NCBI GenBank assembly: GCA_011503125.2
Contig: WWBZ02000011.1
Location: forward strand, 496,001 to 560,000
Length of the DNA: 64,000 nt
Direction: 5' to 3'
Source: Botryosphaeria dothidea
Lineage: Eukaryota > Ascomycota > Dothideomycetes > Botryosphaeriales > Botryosphaeriaceae
A program made the position numbers and the translations under genes. The notes under the pieces were generated by a model. The model worked only from the letters and a program-made list of their open reading frames with translations. It searched no databases and had not been told where the DNA came from. Position 1 is the first letter of the stretch. Each line of letters opens with the position of its first letter. Shown here one piece after another: positions 48,466 to 60,017 of this stretch.

Positions 48466-48887
48466 AGGCTCTGGGGCATGGCTTGTCTGATGGGTTTACA
48501 CATTGATCTCGATGAACTGCTTGATTTGGCTATTGTCACAACCGCATGAATTGTATCCAAGAGAACGGGGAGGGGAAAGGAGACTCGGCACTCAAGTAAT
48601 CGACATTGAAATTGTTTACTACCACCGTTTTGTACTGCTAGTGTTGAGCTTAGCAAATGGTTGCAAGCATATTAGTCTTTTCGCCAGTGCGATTTTAAAA
48701 CCTGTACTCCTAGCTCTTAGAGGGGGAAAATCTTCCACCGTCGTTGTTTGCGGAGGCTGGCTCCCAGCCTCTTGCCCAGCAGCGTATGCCGGAAGACCAA
48801 GTATGGTCAAGCATTGTCGATATTTACAGTGGAAAACACCACCAGGACAGCAGAATATCTATCGAGTATGAGTAAGCTCTGTAGAGT
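48466..48887. other. intergenic between convergent genes
   Basis: Lies between the 3' ends of the hydrolase (+) and the DUF6594 gene (-). No coding or RNA feature recognised. Confidence 0.5.
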
Positions 48888-49870
48888 CTACGCGGGATGC
48901 TTATCCGGATCAACGTACGCTGCGACGGCTCCAAACAGCTCGGTCCTCTTCGCGTTGGTGAGGAATCCAAGCGTGATCGCAAAGGCCAATGTGAACGCTC
49001 CAATTATACCGATTCGTAGCCCATGATTTTTCGGGGACACGAAGTTGAGAGCCGCCACGGCGCCAAACAGGAGCAGGGTTGCCATTAAAACACCAATGAT
49101 CGATACCAACCTTACAATACCACCGTCTTCGGGGAAATAATACAGGTCTTTGATCTCTTTCCATGATTCTGGCAAGGGACGTCGTTCCTGATTCTTCGTT
49201 ATTTTTGACAGATAATCATAGGGGGGATCCGGACTCCGTCTTACGTACCTTGAAGAAAAACCCGAATCCCGCTTCGGTATACCTTCGCAATCGGTCTCTA
49301 TCGGCACCAGAGTGTACGCTAATAACATCACGAGCATCACAAAGCTTCTCCTCCCGGGAATTGACGAGCGGCTTCTTTATGTCGAAGAATTCGGCTACAA
49401 TGGAGCGTGCCACTTCATCAGGCGGCTGCATCTGGAACAAGGCACCGCGCCGCATAAGCGCATCCTCTGGAATTCATGAGCAAAATAGCATCTATCAGTC
49501 TTGCGAGGTTTCTCTCACCATATTCTTTTAAGCAATTCCGTATTTTAAGAGCTGACTCCATTTTCTTTTTCTGATTCGGCTCTATTCTTGACTGCCTCTC
49601 AAAGCTGTCCCAATCGCTGGATGCCTGCTGTGCGCTCATCCCCTCTGGCGTGGGAATCCCGTTTCCCTTACTGATTACAGCCTTGTCATCCTCATCACAT
49701 TCGTCTAGGCGCCTTTCGAGGGATACAAGTTGGTCTTGCAAGTAGAGAAGATTCCGGGTCGCTATCGTGTCGAAACGGCGGAAGATGGCGAGGTCACGAC
49801 TACTCGCGAGGAAGGCTGCACAGTCTGGGAAACCAGAAAGATACTCAGAAACTGCTGGATCAGGATTCAT
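48888..49870 (-). CDS. DUF6594-type fungal membrane protein
   Basis: Exons 49870-49519, 49466-49249 and 49187-48888 give 289 aa. The family layout is present: SEYLSGFPDCAAFLASSRDL near the N-terminus, a coiled helical centre (NLLYLQDQLVSLERRL), DRLRRYTEAGFGFFFK, and three C-terminal hydrophobic segments (IIGVLMATLLLFGAVAAL, IGIIGAFTLAFAITLGFL, TELFGAVAAYV). Introns are 52 and 61 nt, donors GTGAGA and GTACGT. Function unknown; relatives are abundant in filamentous ascomycetes. Confidence 0.88.
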
Positions 49871-50443
49871 GATGCTTTGGCACAAAGCAACACGCTTTCC
49901 CGCCCTGAGTGGGTGTTCGTTTTGAGCTCGTCAGGCTGACTGACTGTTGCCACGTCTTTGTTACACAACCAGGCAGCAGTGCCATTTCCATAAAATCACG
50001 CATCCGCTTACAGCAGCTATCGGCTCCCAAGAGTCTTTCAGACACGTCTACGTGGCTGAGAGGCGCCGAGGATTGAGTTGGACCAGTAGACCCCTTGCTC
50101 ACCTTCGGCATGTCAGTCCGCCTTGCATTTGTGGAGGCTTAGACACCCTTGCTCGCCTATCGCCTTGTGCTTCGCATGCTCCGATTGCGGTCTCTGGGGT
50201 CTTTGGGCGCAGCACATACATCTTGCAGAGTAATTGATGCTTAAAGGCAGCTTTGATCCTGCCCCGCCTCCATGACGTGTCTCACCCGTCCGAAAACCCA
50301 GCGCGGGCTTCTAATCCTTTCCTCTTTCCCTCGTTCTCCAACTAAACTTTTCTGTTCTTTTCCGTCAAGGTAGAGAGACCCTAGAAGACGTGGAAGGCTT
50401 TTTGCGGCCGCTCTTGCACCAGAAAAAGTATTCCGGGCTTCCT
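49871..50443. other. intergenic, divergent promoter region
   Basis: Between the DUF6594 gene (-) and the retropepsin-like gene (+). CT-rich runs at 50310-50360 suggest a promoter for the latter. No other feature recognised. Confidence 0.45.
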
Positions 50444-52109
50444 ATGGTCCGAACGATGATTAAAGATGTTGGAATGCTGGGACGAGGAGAAATTAATAAG
50501 TCTTTTGAGGCACGCTCTTCTGCGAGCGGTATCATGTGCTCGGAGGGCATTGGCATACACAGCAAGTGGATTGTGGCGCACTTCAAGCGCGTTAGCGACT
50601 TCCGGTGTCTTTGTCTAGACGATGAATTGCAAAAGGCGCTTCTTGGAGAATGGAGGGATTGGGCTGCCCTGAATCAATTTCCTTCCGAGCCGGTTGACGA
50701 GGCCAAAGGATGCAACAATCCGGTTGAGTGGGTATCCGAACTAGTGCGCTTATTGCGCCCTAATGCGACTTGTGAAGTGTCTAGACTTTGGTATGTACTA
50801 AGAAAACTTCCAATTCGCAAACTCTCATCCTCTGAACAAGTTAGATTGACAAGTAGTTTGTAGCTGTGCCAGGTTGTATTGGCTGTCTGGCCGTTGGTTA
50901 GTAGGCGGAGGAACCATACCATGGCACCTCGTGTACAAAAGGGTCCTCTATCAAATAGTGTCAAGGTTCCTCACATATTTCGACCAGTTAACCACGCATT
51001 ATGAGATTCCGGGACTGCTTAATGGAGCTCAAACTTGCGCGACGCATGATACAGCGTCTGGGATCAATACCATCAACACGAAGCTCGCGCGCTCCCGCGG
51101 ATACGAAATTGAGACCTTCGATAAGCCCCGGCTGGTCAAAACGCTCAAAAAAAGACAGGTCAGGTCAGAGGGTATCTTGAAGCTCCGATGGGCATACCCA
51201 GATGATCCAGAGAAACAAGTAGACATCGTTCTTCACGCTGTCTCCAATTCACCTCATGACCTCATCTTTGGGTTCCCATTTTTGAAAGCGAACGGATTGC
51301 TGGAAGACCATGAAGGCCGGGTGATGTCTCGCCAAATTTGGGGGCCCTGGAGCCTTACTCACAATGTCTGCTTTCAGAACTCGCTCGAGTCAAATTTACC
51401 TACGACCCGAGGAACACTCGGCAGCCGTGAAGTGCAAGCATTAGCCGATACGGGGTGTGATGTGAACGTTATGTCTCGCTCATATGCCGAAGAGAATGGA
51501 TACCTCATTGACAGTCGCTATCAGGAGGCCCTCAAATTCTCAGACGGAAGCACCGATACGACTATCGGACGGGTTGTTTCTCCATGGGTGTTTGGAAACA
51601 GCGGCATTAAGCACACTCTTGCGTTCGAAGTGCTGGAAGACTGTCAATTCGATGTAGTTCTTGGGAAGCATATCTTGTTTGGGACAAAGGCTTTCAAAAC
51701 CTACCGCGAGAGTTTCGATTTTGGAGAGGAAGACGCAAGCGGGGACGGTGGAGAAATCCCAGCAGATTCGGCGCACAACCCCGCCGACAACAAGCATGGA
51801 CTCTACGAAGCCATCTCTCATTTTGTCAACTCTGTTCGAAGAGCGTGGATCATTTCCCCTAGCAAAAAATTGCTGAAGCGGTATATGGGATCCAAGAAAG
51901 AGCATGCCTCACAGAAAACTCCTGGATGGGTTAACCAAGATGAAATATCTGACGAAACGAAACGCCGCGCAAGAGTGGATAGCGACATCGAAAAACTTCC
52001 TCACGGAAAGGAGAGAGACAATTCATGCAATGCCGAGGAAGAAAGGCGGCGAGTATGGTTTCAACGGCAGTCAATTCAGAGTACACAAGCTCAACCGGGC
52101 AATGTCTGA
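50444..52109 (+). CDS. protein with two tandem retropepsin-like domains
   Basis: Likely two exons, 50444-50790 and 50873-52109 (intron GTATGT...GCCAG, phase preserved), 527 aa. The second exon has no early ATG, supporting the join. Two repeated aspartic-protease-like modules are visible. The first has HDTASGINTINTKLARSRGY and ends DLIFGFPFLK (about 51047-51290). The second has ALADTGCDVNVMSRSYAEENGY and ends FDVVLGKHILF (about 51440-51690). DTG followed by a hydrophobic-hydrophobic-Gly motif is the retropepsin pattern; the first copy reads DTA. The C-terminus is charged and lacks RT or integrase motifs. It may be a domesticated retroelement protease or a cellular Ddi1-like protein; substrate unknown. 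The first exon shows no known domain. Confidence 0.65.
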
Positions 52110-52701
52110 TGTGGATTTCATTTGGATCATGGAAACATATTTGGTATTTTTACTGCTCGGCACAGTGCTTCTCAAGTTCGGCTGTTGAATGCACTTTCCT
52201 CATGACAGCTCAGTATTGCAATATATCACTCCCTACGCGATAGCCCTTGCGCTGACCGGCCTGCATAAGCCGAACCTGAGAAACATTTCATCGTTAGTGC
52301 ATATTCATAACGAATTACGAGGACTCATCAATACGAAAAGATGTCCCAAGCTCAGTAGAATTAACTCACATGCTGTTCTTAGTGATCTGGTGGCTCCATC
52401 GATCAGCTTTCCGATGCGTAAAATTGTATGTGGAGAGCACTCTCTTACAGTATATGCTTCGAAGCATCTAAAGACATTCGAAAATCGCCTTTTCGGCGCT
52501 CAAAATACCAGAACCATCTACAAAGATGATCAAAATGGATCACACCAATTTTCCTTTGTTGTTCACGGCCGTCTGTTACCCGGGAAGCGCGCTCGGGCCT
52601 CGCCGACCGGGCGGCTGGGCGAAAAAAATTCAGTGATGGCTGCAACGCCACCCCAACACCCCCCCCCCAGCCAATACAAAAGGAAAAAGATGTGGGAATT
52701 G
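52110..52701. other. intergenic, no gene recognised
   Basis: Contains a C-run at about 52660-52668 and a minus-strand T5 run (52685-52689) that would serve as the Pol III terminator of the tRNA to its right. Frames are short and not family-like. Confidence 0.5.
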
Positions 52702-52774
52702 AGCCCAACGCGGGGGTCGAACCCGCAGCCTTGAGATTAAGAGTCTCACGCTCTACCGATTGAGCTAGCCGGGC
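52702..52774 (-). tRNA. tRNA-Lys (anticodon CTT)
   Basis: 73 nt on the minus strand from GCCCGGC to GTTGGGC plus discriminator T. The acceptor stem pairs 7 bp with two G-U; D stem GCTC/GAGC; anticodon stem TGAGA/TCTCA with loop CTCTTAA, anticodon CTT; T arm GCGGG-TTCGACC-CCCGC. A box TAGCTCAATCGG and B box GGTTCGACCCC are intact. No intron. A T-run about 13 nt downstream gives a Pol III terminator. Confidence 0.95.
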
Positions 52775-53589
52775 GGCTGTTGCGAGATGTGGAAGTCCTC
52801 TTCCCGCTGGTTGATGAAAGATGCGACGCCATTTTCTCTTATATCCTATTCACAAAAGCACTAAAGCTGGATTCGCGCGAAATACGCGTCAAACAGAATC
52901 AAAGGGAGCAAAGAATCAATGTGTCGAAGTGATATTCTTTGCTGTGGCGAAAAGGGTCCCGAACAGGTCAGTCCGAAGTGTGGAGTGGCGCTCGCGAGGA
53001 TTTGAGTATTCCTTCTGCGTCGCCCGTGCGGACCACTCGCAACCATTGTGCGATGCTCTTGCGGCGCGAAAAGATCGAAGATTTTGGATTTAATATCATA
53101 CTGTGAACGTGGGTGAAAATGTCTGTGGGTTCAAATCGGTGTTCAATGTTGAATTTACAACGTTCTCTTTGAAAATCCGCCTCCGAAGCTCTGCTTAAAT
53201 TGCACATGAATGATGGGCGAGGGCAGAGCTATTTCCAAAAGCCGCGACAAATTTCTATGATTTTACACGCAGCAGAAACATTACCAAATGCATGCATGCA
53301 CTCAAGGAACTTCATACAAAAATCTCTCCTATAGAGCAGTCAGACTTGTTATGGGAGGTCGAAGCATTCGTCCGAATGGCTCTGTCACCAAAAACATGCA
53401 ACCACTTATATCTGGATGAATACTTCAACTCCCTATGGCAGTTCTAATTTGGTATTCATCTAACTGAATTGTGGGAAAGTTCGACTAAAGTAACCCCCTG
53501 CATAAGATTCAAGCGCTCTCCTCAGATCTGCTTTGACGGAGCTGCACCGAAATCAATCCCCTAAACTCCCAAAACTCCGACAACCCCGT
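52775..53589. other. intergenic with second inverted-repeat element
   Basis: No gene supported. Holds the 86-bp inverted-repeat element at 53351-53436. The right edge is the 3' flank of the small membrane-protein gene. Confidence 0.5.
53351..53436. repeat. 86-bp terminal-inverted-repeat element, copy 2
   Basis: Begins ATGGGAGGTCGAAGCATTC and ends with the inverse (GAATACTTCAACTCCCTAT). Shares the core GTCGAAGCATTCGTCCG and GCTCTGTCACCA-like segment with copy 1 at 45375-45459; differences are mainly transitions. Confidence 0.75.
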
Positions 53590-53958
53590 CTAATCTCTAT
53601 CCTCCCCCATCCACAACCCATTTCTCGATTCTCCCCGATCCGTGGAAAACTCCCTCTCATTTCCTCCAACTGCTGCTCCCTCCTCCCACCACGCCCTCGT
53701 CGACCCAAAGTGATACGCATGCCCGAAGCCACCCGGCTTGCTGAACGCTCTCACCGCGTACGGCCAAAACATGACGGTGCCCGCCATCGGTACATACAGC
53801 GTCGACGCCCGCCCGATGCGAAGCCAGGCTGCGCGCCAGTCAGCCCGGTATGGCGTCGTCGAGACAGGATGGCGACCGATGGGGTGCTCTTCGCGCACGG
53901 CGTTTTTGAGGAGGTTGAGGGCGTTGCGGATGAATGATGATTTTCCGACGGTTGCCAT
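53590..53958 (-). CDS. small single-membrane-segment protein, unknown
   Basis: Single exon of 122 aa starting MATVGKSSFIRNALNLLKNA. Basic, amphipathic N-terminus, then WRAAWLRIGRAST and a hydrophobic segment around LYVPMAGTVMFWPYAVRAF (about 50-72), then a polar acidic tail. The pattern suits a small mitochondrial inner-membrane protein, but I recognise no family. C-rich third positions support coding. Confidence 0.65.
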   Translation of the reverse strand: MATVGKSSFIRNALNLLKNAVREEHPIGRHPVSTTPYRADWRAAWLRIGRASTLYVPMAGTVMFWPYAVRAFSKPGGFGHAYHFGSTRAWWEEGAAVGGNEREFSTDRGESRNGLWMGEDRD

Positions 53959-54657
53959 GGTTTCGGGTTTCGTTGTTTGTTGCTGCGAGATAGTTTGCTT
54001 TGGACGTTGGCGCGCTGATGGTAGATTTGTGTTCGGTGTTGAGTGAAGAGTGTTGTAGAATTCGTAAGACGGGATTGATTTTTTGTCTCTTTTTGAGGAA
54101 TGATGAAATATGAATCCTCTTTGATCGGGACTGTGTGAAATGATATGGTATTGTAAATAGCTCGACAACTTGGGTGCATATATATGGAATCTATTTTCGT
54201 GCCAGTCCCGAGCATCTGCGTCAGACACGACACGCCACCAGGAGGCGGCCCAGGTGACGAAAAATGCCTTGCTGGCCTCGAAGCATATCATCGCGCGCAT
54301 GTTCCCGAAGACGTTCGAAGGAGGCCGTGAGAGTAAACCGGCGTGGCCGAATGCCGATGTTGCCGCACCCATGCCGAAAGATGCCGATGGCCTTTGCAAC
54401 AGCGCCAATGCCGCAACTCTATGCGGCGTTGAAATCTCAGGTGATATTTGAATTGCTTACCTAAGAGCTCGAAAATAGAGACCGGGATATTTCGTATTTC
54501 TTCCTTCTGTGTGTTTTGATCAAAGTAGGAGAAAATCGGGTGCTCAACCAACCCTTTCAACCGGTCTCCTTCTCCTTGACCACTCCGGTACTTTAACAAC
54601 CATTTGACAGATGACTCTTGACATAATGACCCGGTGAAATTGGGCACTAGTACACAA
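53959..54657. other. intergenic, no gene recognised
   Basis: Promoter of the small membrane-protein gene on the left and 3' flank of the transporter on the right. Nothing else recognised. Confidence 0.5.
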
Positions 54658-56714
54658 CTACACCCTCTCGACCTCTTCCACAACAACCTTACCTGGCTTG
54701 TTAAGCTCCCCGTTCTCTCCTACGTCCTCCCTACCGACGTGCACAACAGCCTTTCTGAACGCCCTCGTCGGCGTTCCCTTCTCGAACAACGCATCTAGCT
54801 CCTCCAAGCTCCTTCCCTTCATCTCCGGCACGAACAACCAGCACAGCACAGTTACGCAAACAGTCGTACTTCCATACAAGAAGCCCACCCTCGCTCCCAG
54901 CCCCGCGTAATCCGCATTAACCAGATACGGCACGGTGAAGCTAATGATAAACGCAAAGGTGATAGATATGCTGTTCGCCAGCATGCTCGTCTTCTCGGCA
55001 ACCCTACGTGCAGGCGCCTCAGCCATAGTGATGTAGCTGAGCGGCGCCCAGGTGAGGCCAAAGAAGACGCCAAACAGCATGAGGCCGGCAACCAGCGTGT
55101 CCTTGGCGGCGGAGTTGGGGTGCGCGATCGTACCCAGCCCTCCGACGAGGTAGAGGAAGGTGGCCTGCGCGACGCCGCCGCCGAGCAGTAGCGGGCGGCG
55201 GCCGACGCGGTCGACGATGAATGAGGTGAAGAGCGCGGTGGCGAATTGGAGGGACGTATAGATGATGCCGAGGGCGAAGCTGTTGCCGTAGCCCTGTTGC
55301 TGGTAGAAGAGGACGCCGTATTGCGAGGTGAAGATTTGGCCGGACAGCTGTTGGGCGAGCATGCCGAGGATGGCGACGCCGGCGCGGCGCTGGAAGAGGG
55401 CTGAGGTAAGTTTTCTGTATTGGGGAGTTTGGGTGTTTGAATGGGTGGCGTACCCTGTTGGTGCCGGTGAACACTTCAGTCCATCCACCCTTTCCATCAT
55501 TTGTACGGGCATAGAGCATCACGCTGAGCTCTTCGTTGAGAGTTTGTGGATCGGTGTTCTTGCGGAGTTTGCGCAAGGCAGCGGATGCGGCTTCCGTCTC
55601 GCCGCGACTGATGAGCCTGAGGAACGTTACTTTCATGTCGATGGGTAATGAGTCGGTGAATCACTTACCATCTAGGGGACTCGACCAGAAAAGGGTATGC
55701 AGCAATAAGAATTGTCGGCATCACGAATTGGATACCTGCTCAGGTCAGCACAAGGGACGGCCGAACAAAGGAGCATCCACCAACCAAGAGGAATCATCCA
55801 ACAAGCATCGGTATCCAGCTGCTTGGTGCCATAGTTGATCAAGTTGGCTACCACCTGCGAAAACATAATCTGGATCTGGATCTGACCTCCGATAAGTCCG
55901 CGCAGTTCTTGTGGAGCCGTCTCGGCCAGGTACGAAGGGATCATCAACATGCATATTCCTACAACTATCAGCTTTACATCCCGTACACCGTGTCATATTG
56001 CGCAGTACCGGTCATGAAATAGCAAGTGATGCGTCCGACGGTAAACTGAGCGGCCGTCGTGGCAGATATCTGGAGTATGGTACCACTTTTGACCCACGTC
56101 AGTGATTATTTCACCGAGTTTTGACAGGGCACCCACATTAGAGAACAGATAGCGATGAACATCAAGCTCTTCTTTCTTCCAAAGCGCTCAGCCAACGGAG
56201 CAGCGACCCAGGTTCCCTAAAACAATAGCATTAGTGGCAATTGCAACACTAAGACCGCGAGGAGAGGTACCAAGAGTTTTCCCAGGTATGGTGTCGAGTT
56301 CATTATAGAAGAAAGATACGATGGTATAGCGCAGGTTCCGTCGGCGTCGCACTTTCCGAATCTCTTCTTGAAAGCTTCGCTTTGTAAGTACTCGTCCAAG
56401 TGCGAGCGGAGCCTCATCACTCACGAGCCATGGCCTGGAGACCACTAAAGACGCCAACCTGAGGATGTCAGAAGATGGAACTGGTTCAAAAAATTGTATA
56501 GGACGTACGTCGTATCCGAAGTTGAACATGGCCGCGCTGGTGTATCTGCTCGCAGAAGAACGTAAGATCAGGACCCAGACTCCGCAAGCATTAGATTCCA
56601 GTAGCCTTACATGGTGACGAATGCCACAGCGGGCGTAAACAAGGCCATGCGCTGTCGGAAAGACATGGCGCTGGCCTTGTCGGCAGCATTGCTCTTGAAC
56701 AAGCGTGGACCCAT
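54658..56714 (-). CDS. MFS sugar transporter
   Basis: Ten exons: 56714-56611, 56545-56509, 56458-56425, 56374-56271, 56216-56137, 56085-56009, 55958-55785, 55735-55669, 55616-55454 and 55389-54658. They sum to 1572 nt, 523 aa, usual for a hexose/quinate-type sugar porter of the plasma membrane. Signatures in order: FNFGYDV-GVFSGLQAM (helix 1), AERFGRKKSLMF (loop 2-3), ESPRWLISRGE, QQLSGQIF, VDRVGRRPLLLGG (loop 8-9) and PEMKGRSLEELD after helix 12. Every junction keeps phase. The E4 acceptor (GCGAAG) is the least typical, and the E5 edge may be off by one base. Substrate cannot be told from sequence. Confidence 0.9.
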
Positions 56715-58239
56715 CACGACGACCAAGATACTCGCATGGAGGAGGAAAACAAGCAAAAACGAGAATCAACAGCAAGACGGAGCAGAGGGGTAGCATTATG
56801 AACATGCACATCAGCAGCTAGCGGAAACATGTCCGATCTAGCCAGGACGCAGATCCCCTGCAAGCAGCGCGTCTCATCTCAACCAAGTTTCTGAGAAGCA
56901 TCGTGTGCAGTTGGGATGCTCGGCATTTGGACATGAGATTAGGCGACAGATGACCCGAAGCACGCGGCCGGAACAGGTAATATTTCGAGCAGGTCAGTCC
57001 ACATCCAGCGCCGACCCCGGGGGGTTGCGGGGAAGCGTGACCGTCTAGTTGCAACGAAACGCGGAGAACTGGGGCCTTTCCGTGGGCCTATACGTAAGTC
57101 CGGGGGGTCCTCCGGGGAAATTTTCGGCGCCATTGCTGCATGGTACATGATTGACTACCGGTTATCGGCATTTGAGCAAGACTAGCATCGTGTGGTGGTG
57201 GCAGAGCGTATTGGTGCTGGTGGATGGCATGGTTGCGATGGCGGCGGGAACGGCATCGACTTCGGCAGGCGCCTCGCGATGCCGTCGGGCGTCGTTGCCC
57301 GCACCCCGGCCTCGTCGGCTTTTGTCCGGCCTCGCTTAGATCTTGGCGCCGGTCGCTGCCCTTTAAATTTTCTCGAATCTCTGCATCTCTTCTTTTTTCT
57401 TCAGTCGACTTTGTGAGTTCGCCCCGCGGGTACAATTTTACGCAACAGCATGCTAACTATTGCGAACAGACTCATAGGATCATTTCTATAGTAAACGTCC
57501 TCTTCTGAGCTCCTTACCAGAGCCACAGAATCTCCAACCTGGCTGATGATTCGGTACCCCGGCGCCCTAGAGTGAGGCCTTGTACTGCGGCTTCGGCTGC
57601 AGTGGCGATGATCTCGACTTGGCTATGGTTTTGCGACTTCGGTCCGCCTGGTCAGGTGGGTGCTGGCGGTCGTCTGACAGGCTCTGCTTTCTTTTGGTTT
57701 CTTATGGCTGGAACCAACGGCAGAAGGAATCTGGCATCTTGGAAGGGTATTGGGAAGGATCTGTCGATAGCATTGAGAATGAAAATCTTTCCACAATTGA
57801 ACTTGTCCATGCTTTGTGATAGGCTTGAAACCCTGAGATGTGCGTTCCTTGAGGAAGTGATGAGGCTCAAAAAACTTTTCGAATAAGGGCTTTGTGCGCC
57901 ATCAGCAATGACGACTTCATCCCAATTATGCCTCCTGGTGAGACTGCGATCCCGAAGATGAGCAGGTACATTCCAAGACACCCATGTCTGTCGCCGATGT
58001 TTGCATCTGAGGTCCAGTAACGTGAGTCTCACAGCTCCATCATCCCAACGTCACGACAGCCACATGTGGCTTAACCCCGCTATGACGTTCGGCGTCGACA
58101 AAGCTCCCTCGAGCTCTCGCGACACAACAACAACCCTTCAACTTTGTTCACGCTCTTCCAGTAGGACTACATTGACTGCCATCCCTCTTCAAGCTGCTTG
58201 ATACCCACTGCTTCCCTTTACTCTCAAACATCCTTCACC
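56715..58239. other. 1.5 kb intergenic, no gene supported
   Basis: Separates the divergent transporter (-) and NAD(P)HX dehydratase (+) genes. Frames up to about 125 codons exist on both strands but overlap each other, lack ATG-anchored family patterns and show no splice-linked continuation. It probably serves as promoters. A small noncoding or lineage-specific gene cannot be excluded. Confidence 0.5.
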
Positions 58240-59358
58240 ATGGCGAACGCATCGAGGAAAGAGATCCTCTCGAAGGTCTACAAGATGGTGCCGCCCATGC
58301 TTGAGAGCTTCCACAAAGGCAAGTCGCGCCTTATGAACCCTACCGTTGCGAAAGACACGATCCTGACAACAGTCTCCAGGCCAATTGGGACGTGTAGCCG
58401 TGATCGGAGGCAGCGAAGACTACACCGGCGCACCCTACTTCTCCGCCATGGCCTCCGCGAAGCTCGGTGCCGACATGGTATATCCGCCCCAGCTCCATGC
58501 CTCCCGCCGATACATCGCGCGTACAGTCCCACTAATATGATCCGCGTCTTCCAGAGCCACGTCATCTGCGAGCCCGGTGCCGGCGCCGTCATCAAGACCT
58601 ACTCGCCCAACCTCATGGTGCACCCGTACATGCGGCAATCCAAGAACCTCAGCTCCAACGAATCTAGCGAGAGCGTCGCCGACGAGGTCACGGCGATGCT
58701 GTCGCGCCTGCACGTCATCGTCATCGGCCCCGGCCTGGGGCGCGACGAGCTGATGCAGGCGACGGCCGCGCGCGTGCTGCGCGAAGCGCGCAAGCAGAAC
58801 ATCCCCTTCGTGCTGGACGCCGACGGCCTGCTGATCGCGCAGCAGCAGCCGGATATCGTGGAGGGGTACAAGGAGTGCATCCTCACGCCCAACGTGGTTG
58901 AGTTCGGCCGGCTGGCGAAGAGCAAGGGCATCGACGTCGAGGGCGAAGACCCCACCACGCTTTGCGAGAAGCTGGCCAAGGCCTTCGGCGGCATAACTAT
59001 CATTCAGAAGGGCGCAAAGGACTACATCTCCAACGGCGAGCACACGCTCGTCAGCGACGGCGAGGGCGGCCTCAAGCGCTCGGGCGGCCAGGGCGACACC
59101 TTGACGGGATCCCTGGCGACGCTGTTGGCGTGGCGCAAGGCGTACCTGGATAAGCTGTGGGAGCATGAAAACGACTTGAGCCCGAGCGAGCTGCTGGCCC
59201 TGGCGGCGTACGGCGGCAGCGCCATCACGCGCGAGTGCTCGAGGCTGGCGTTCAAGGATAAGGGCAGGTCGCTGCAGGCTGGAGATCTGACGGAGCGTGT
59301 GCACCAGGCATTCTTGAACGTGATTGGGGAGCCGGGGTCCAAGCCGTCGAAGATTTAA
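58240..59358 (+). CDS. ATP-dependent (S)-NAD(P)H-hydrate dehydratase
   Basis: Repair enzyme that dehydrates damaged NAD(P)HX using ATP or ADP; ribokinase-like fold (CARKD/YKL151C family). Exons 58240-58318, 58380-58477 and 58555-59358 give 326 aa. [19 protein letters not shown] is the N-terminal nucleotide motif; [30 protein letters not shown] and the catalytic-Asp loop [10 protein letters not shown] (about 235-244) follow. The first intron starts GCAAGT (58319-58379), so it is GC-AG; frame and family continuity ([12 protein letters not shown]) need it. The second (GTATAT...TTCCAG) joins GADM to SHVICEPGA. Confidence 0.93.
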   Translation: MANASRKEILSKVYKMVPPMLESFHKGKSRLMNPTVAKDTILTTVSRPIGTCSRDRRQRRLHRRTLLLRHGLREARCRHGISAPAPCLPPIHRAYSPTNMIRVFQSHVICEPGAGAVIKTYSPNLMVHPYMRQSKNLSSNESSESVADEVTAMLSRLHVIVIGPGLGRDELMQATAARVLREARKQNIPFVLDADGLLIAQQQPDIVEGYKECILTPNVVEFGRLAKSKGIDVEGEDPTTLCEKLAKAFGGITIIQKGAKDYISNGEHTLVSDGEGGLKRSGGQGDTLTGSLATLLAWRKAYLDKLWEHENDLSPSELLALAAYGGSAITRECSRLAFKDKGRSLQAGDLTERVHQAFLNVIGEPGSKPSKI

Positions 59359-60017
59359 AGAAGCCGTTCCAATTTGAGTTGTGAAAAGTGCTGACTTGGG
59401 GAATTTGCAACAGGAAGCGGTCGTATTGTGAAAAGTAATGAGGAAATGAGGTTCATGATTAAGATACATAGCGTTTGGCCTTACTTTCGTGGCAACAGAA
59501 ATGATTAAAAGTAGACAAGATATAATTTATATACAATCTTGATGGAAAATTTCTAGAGGTGCTAATAGGCCTAACCTAGACATATATAGTTGCACACTCA
59601 TCCCTATTTCTGGTCCTTACGCCACGGAACTTGAAGCAACGATGTGCCCATTCAAATCAGGAATCATGAGGAGTAATTTTGTTTTGGAAACTCCTACTTC
59701 CCCTATGCCAGTGCAAGCGCTGATATCTCCCCGCACACAGCTACGTTGCGAGAGAAAGGAAGCAAACATCGTAGACCGATGATAGAAATTTTCGGTAACA
59801 GGTCAAAGAAAATTGCTCTGCTCGTGTGCCTTCAAAGGCCCCTTTACCCCAGAAAGGGAGGAAGAAAGAAATAAGAATGAACCTTACGCGTACGCCTGTA
59901 CCATGCCATGCCCTGCTACGCCATGCAAAGAGGTATATCGACCCACTTCCCACCATCGAGGAAAAGCGAACATCCGTCTCCTCCCCCGAAACCAACCCAA
60001 AGACGCTCTCGGTCCAC
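59359..60017. other. intergenic between convergent genes
   Basis: 3' flanks of NAD(P)HX dehydratase (+) and TAF7 (-). A+T-richer than the flanking genes. Nothing else recognised. Confidence 0.5.

Noticed and set aside
57151..58032. Several 60-126 codon frames in the 1.5 kb gap before NAD(P)HX dehydratase
   Set aside because: They overlap on both strands, show no family motif and no splice-linked continuation; not enough to call a gene.
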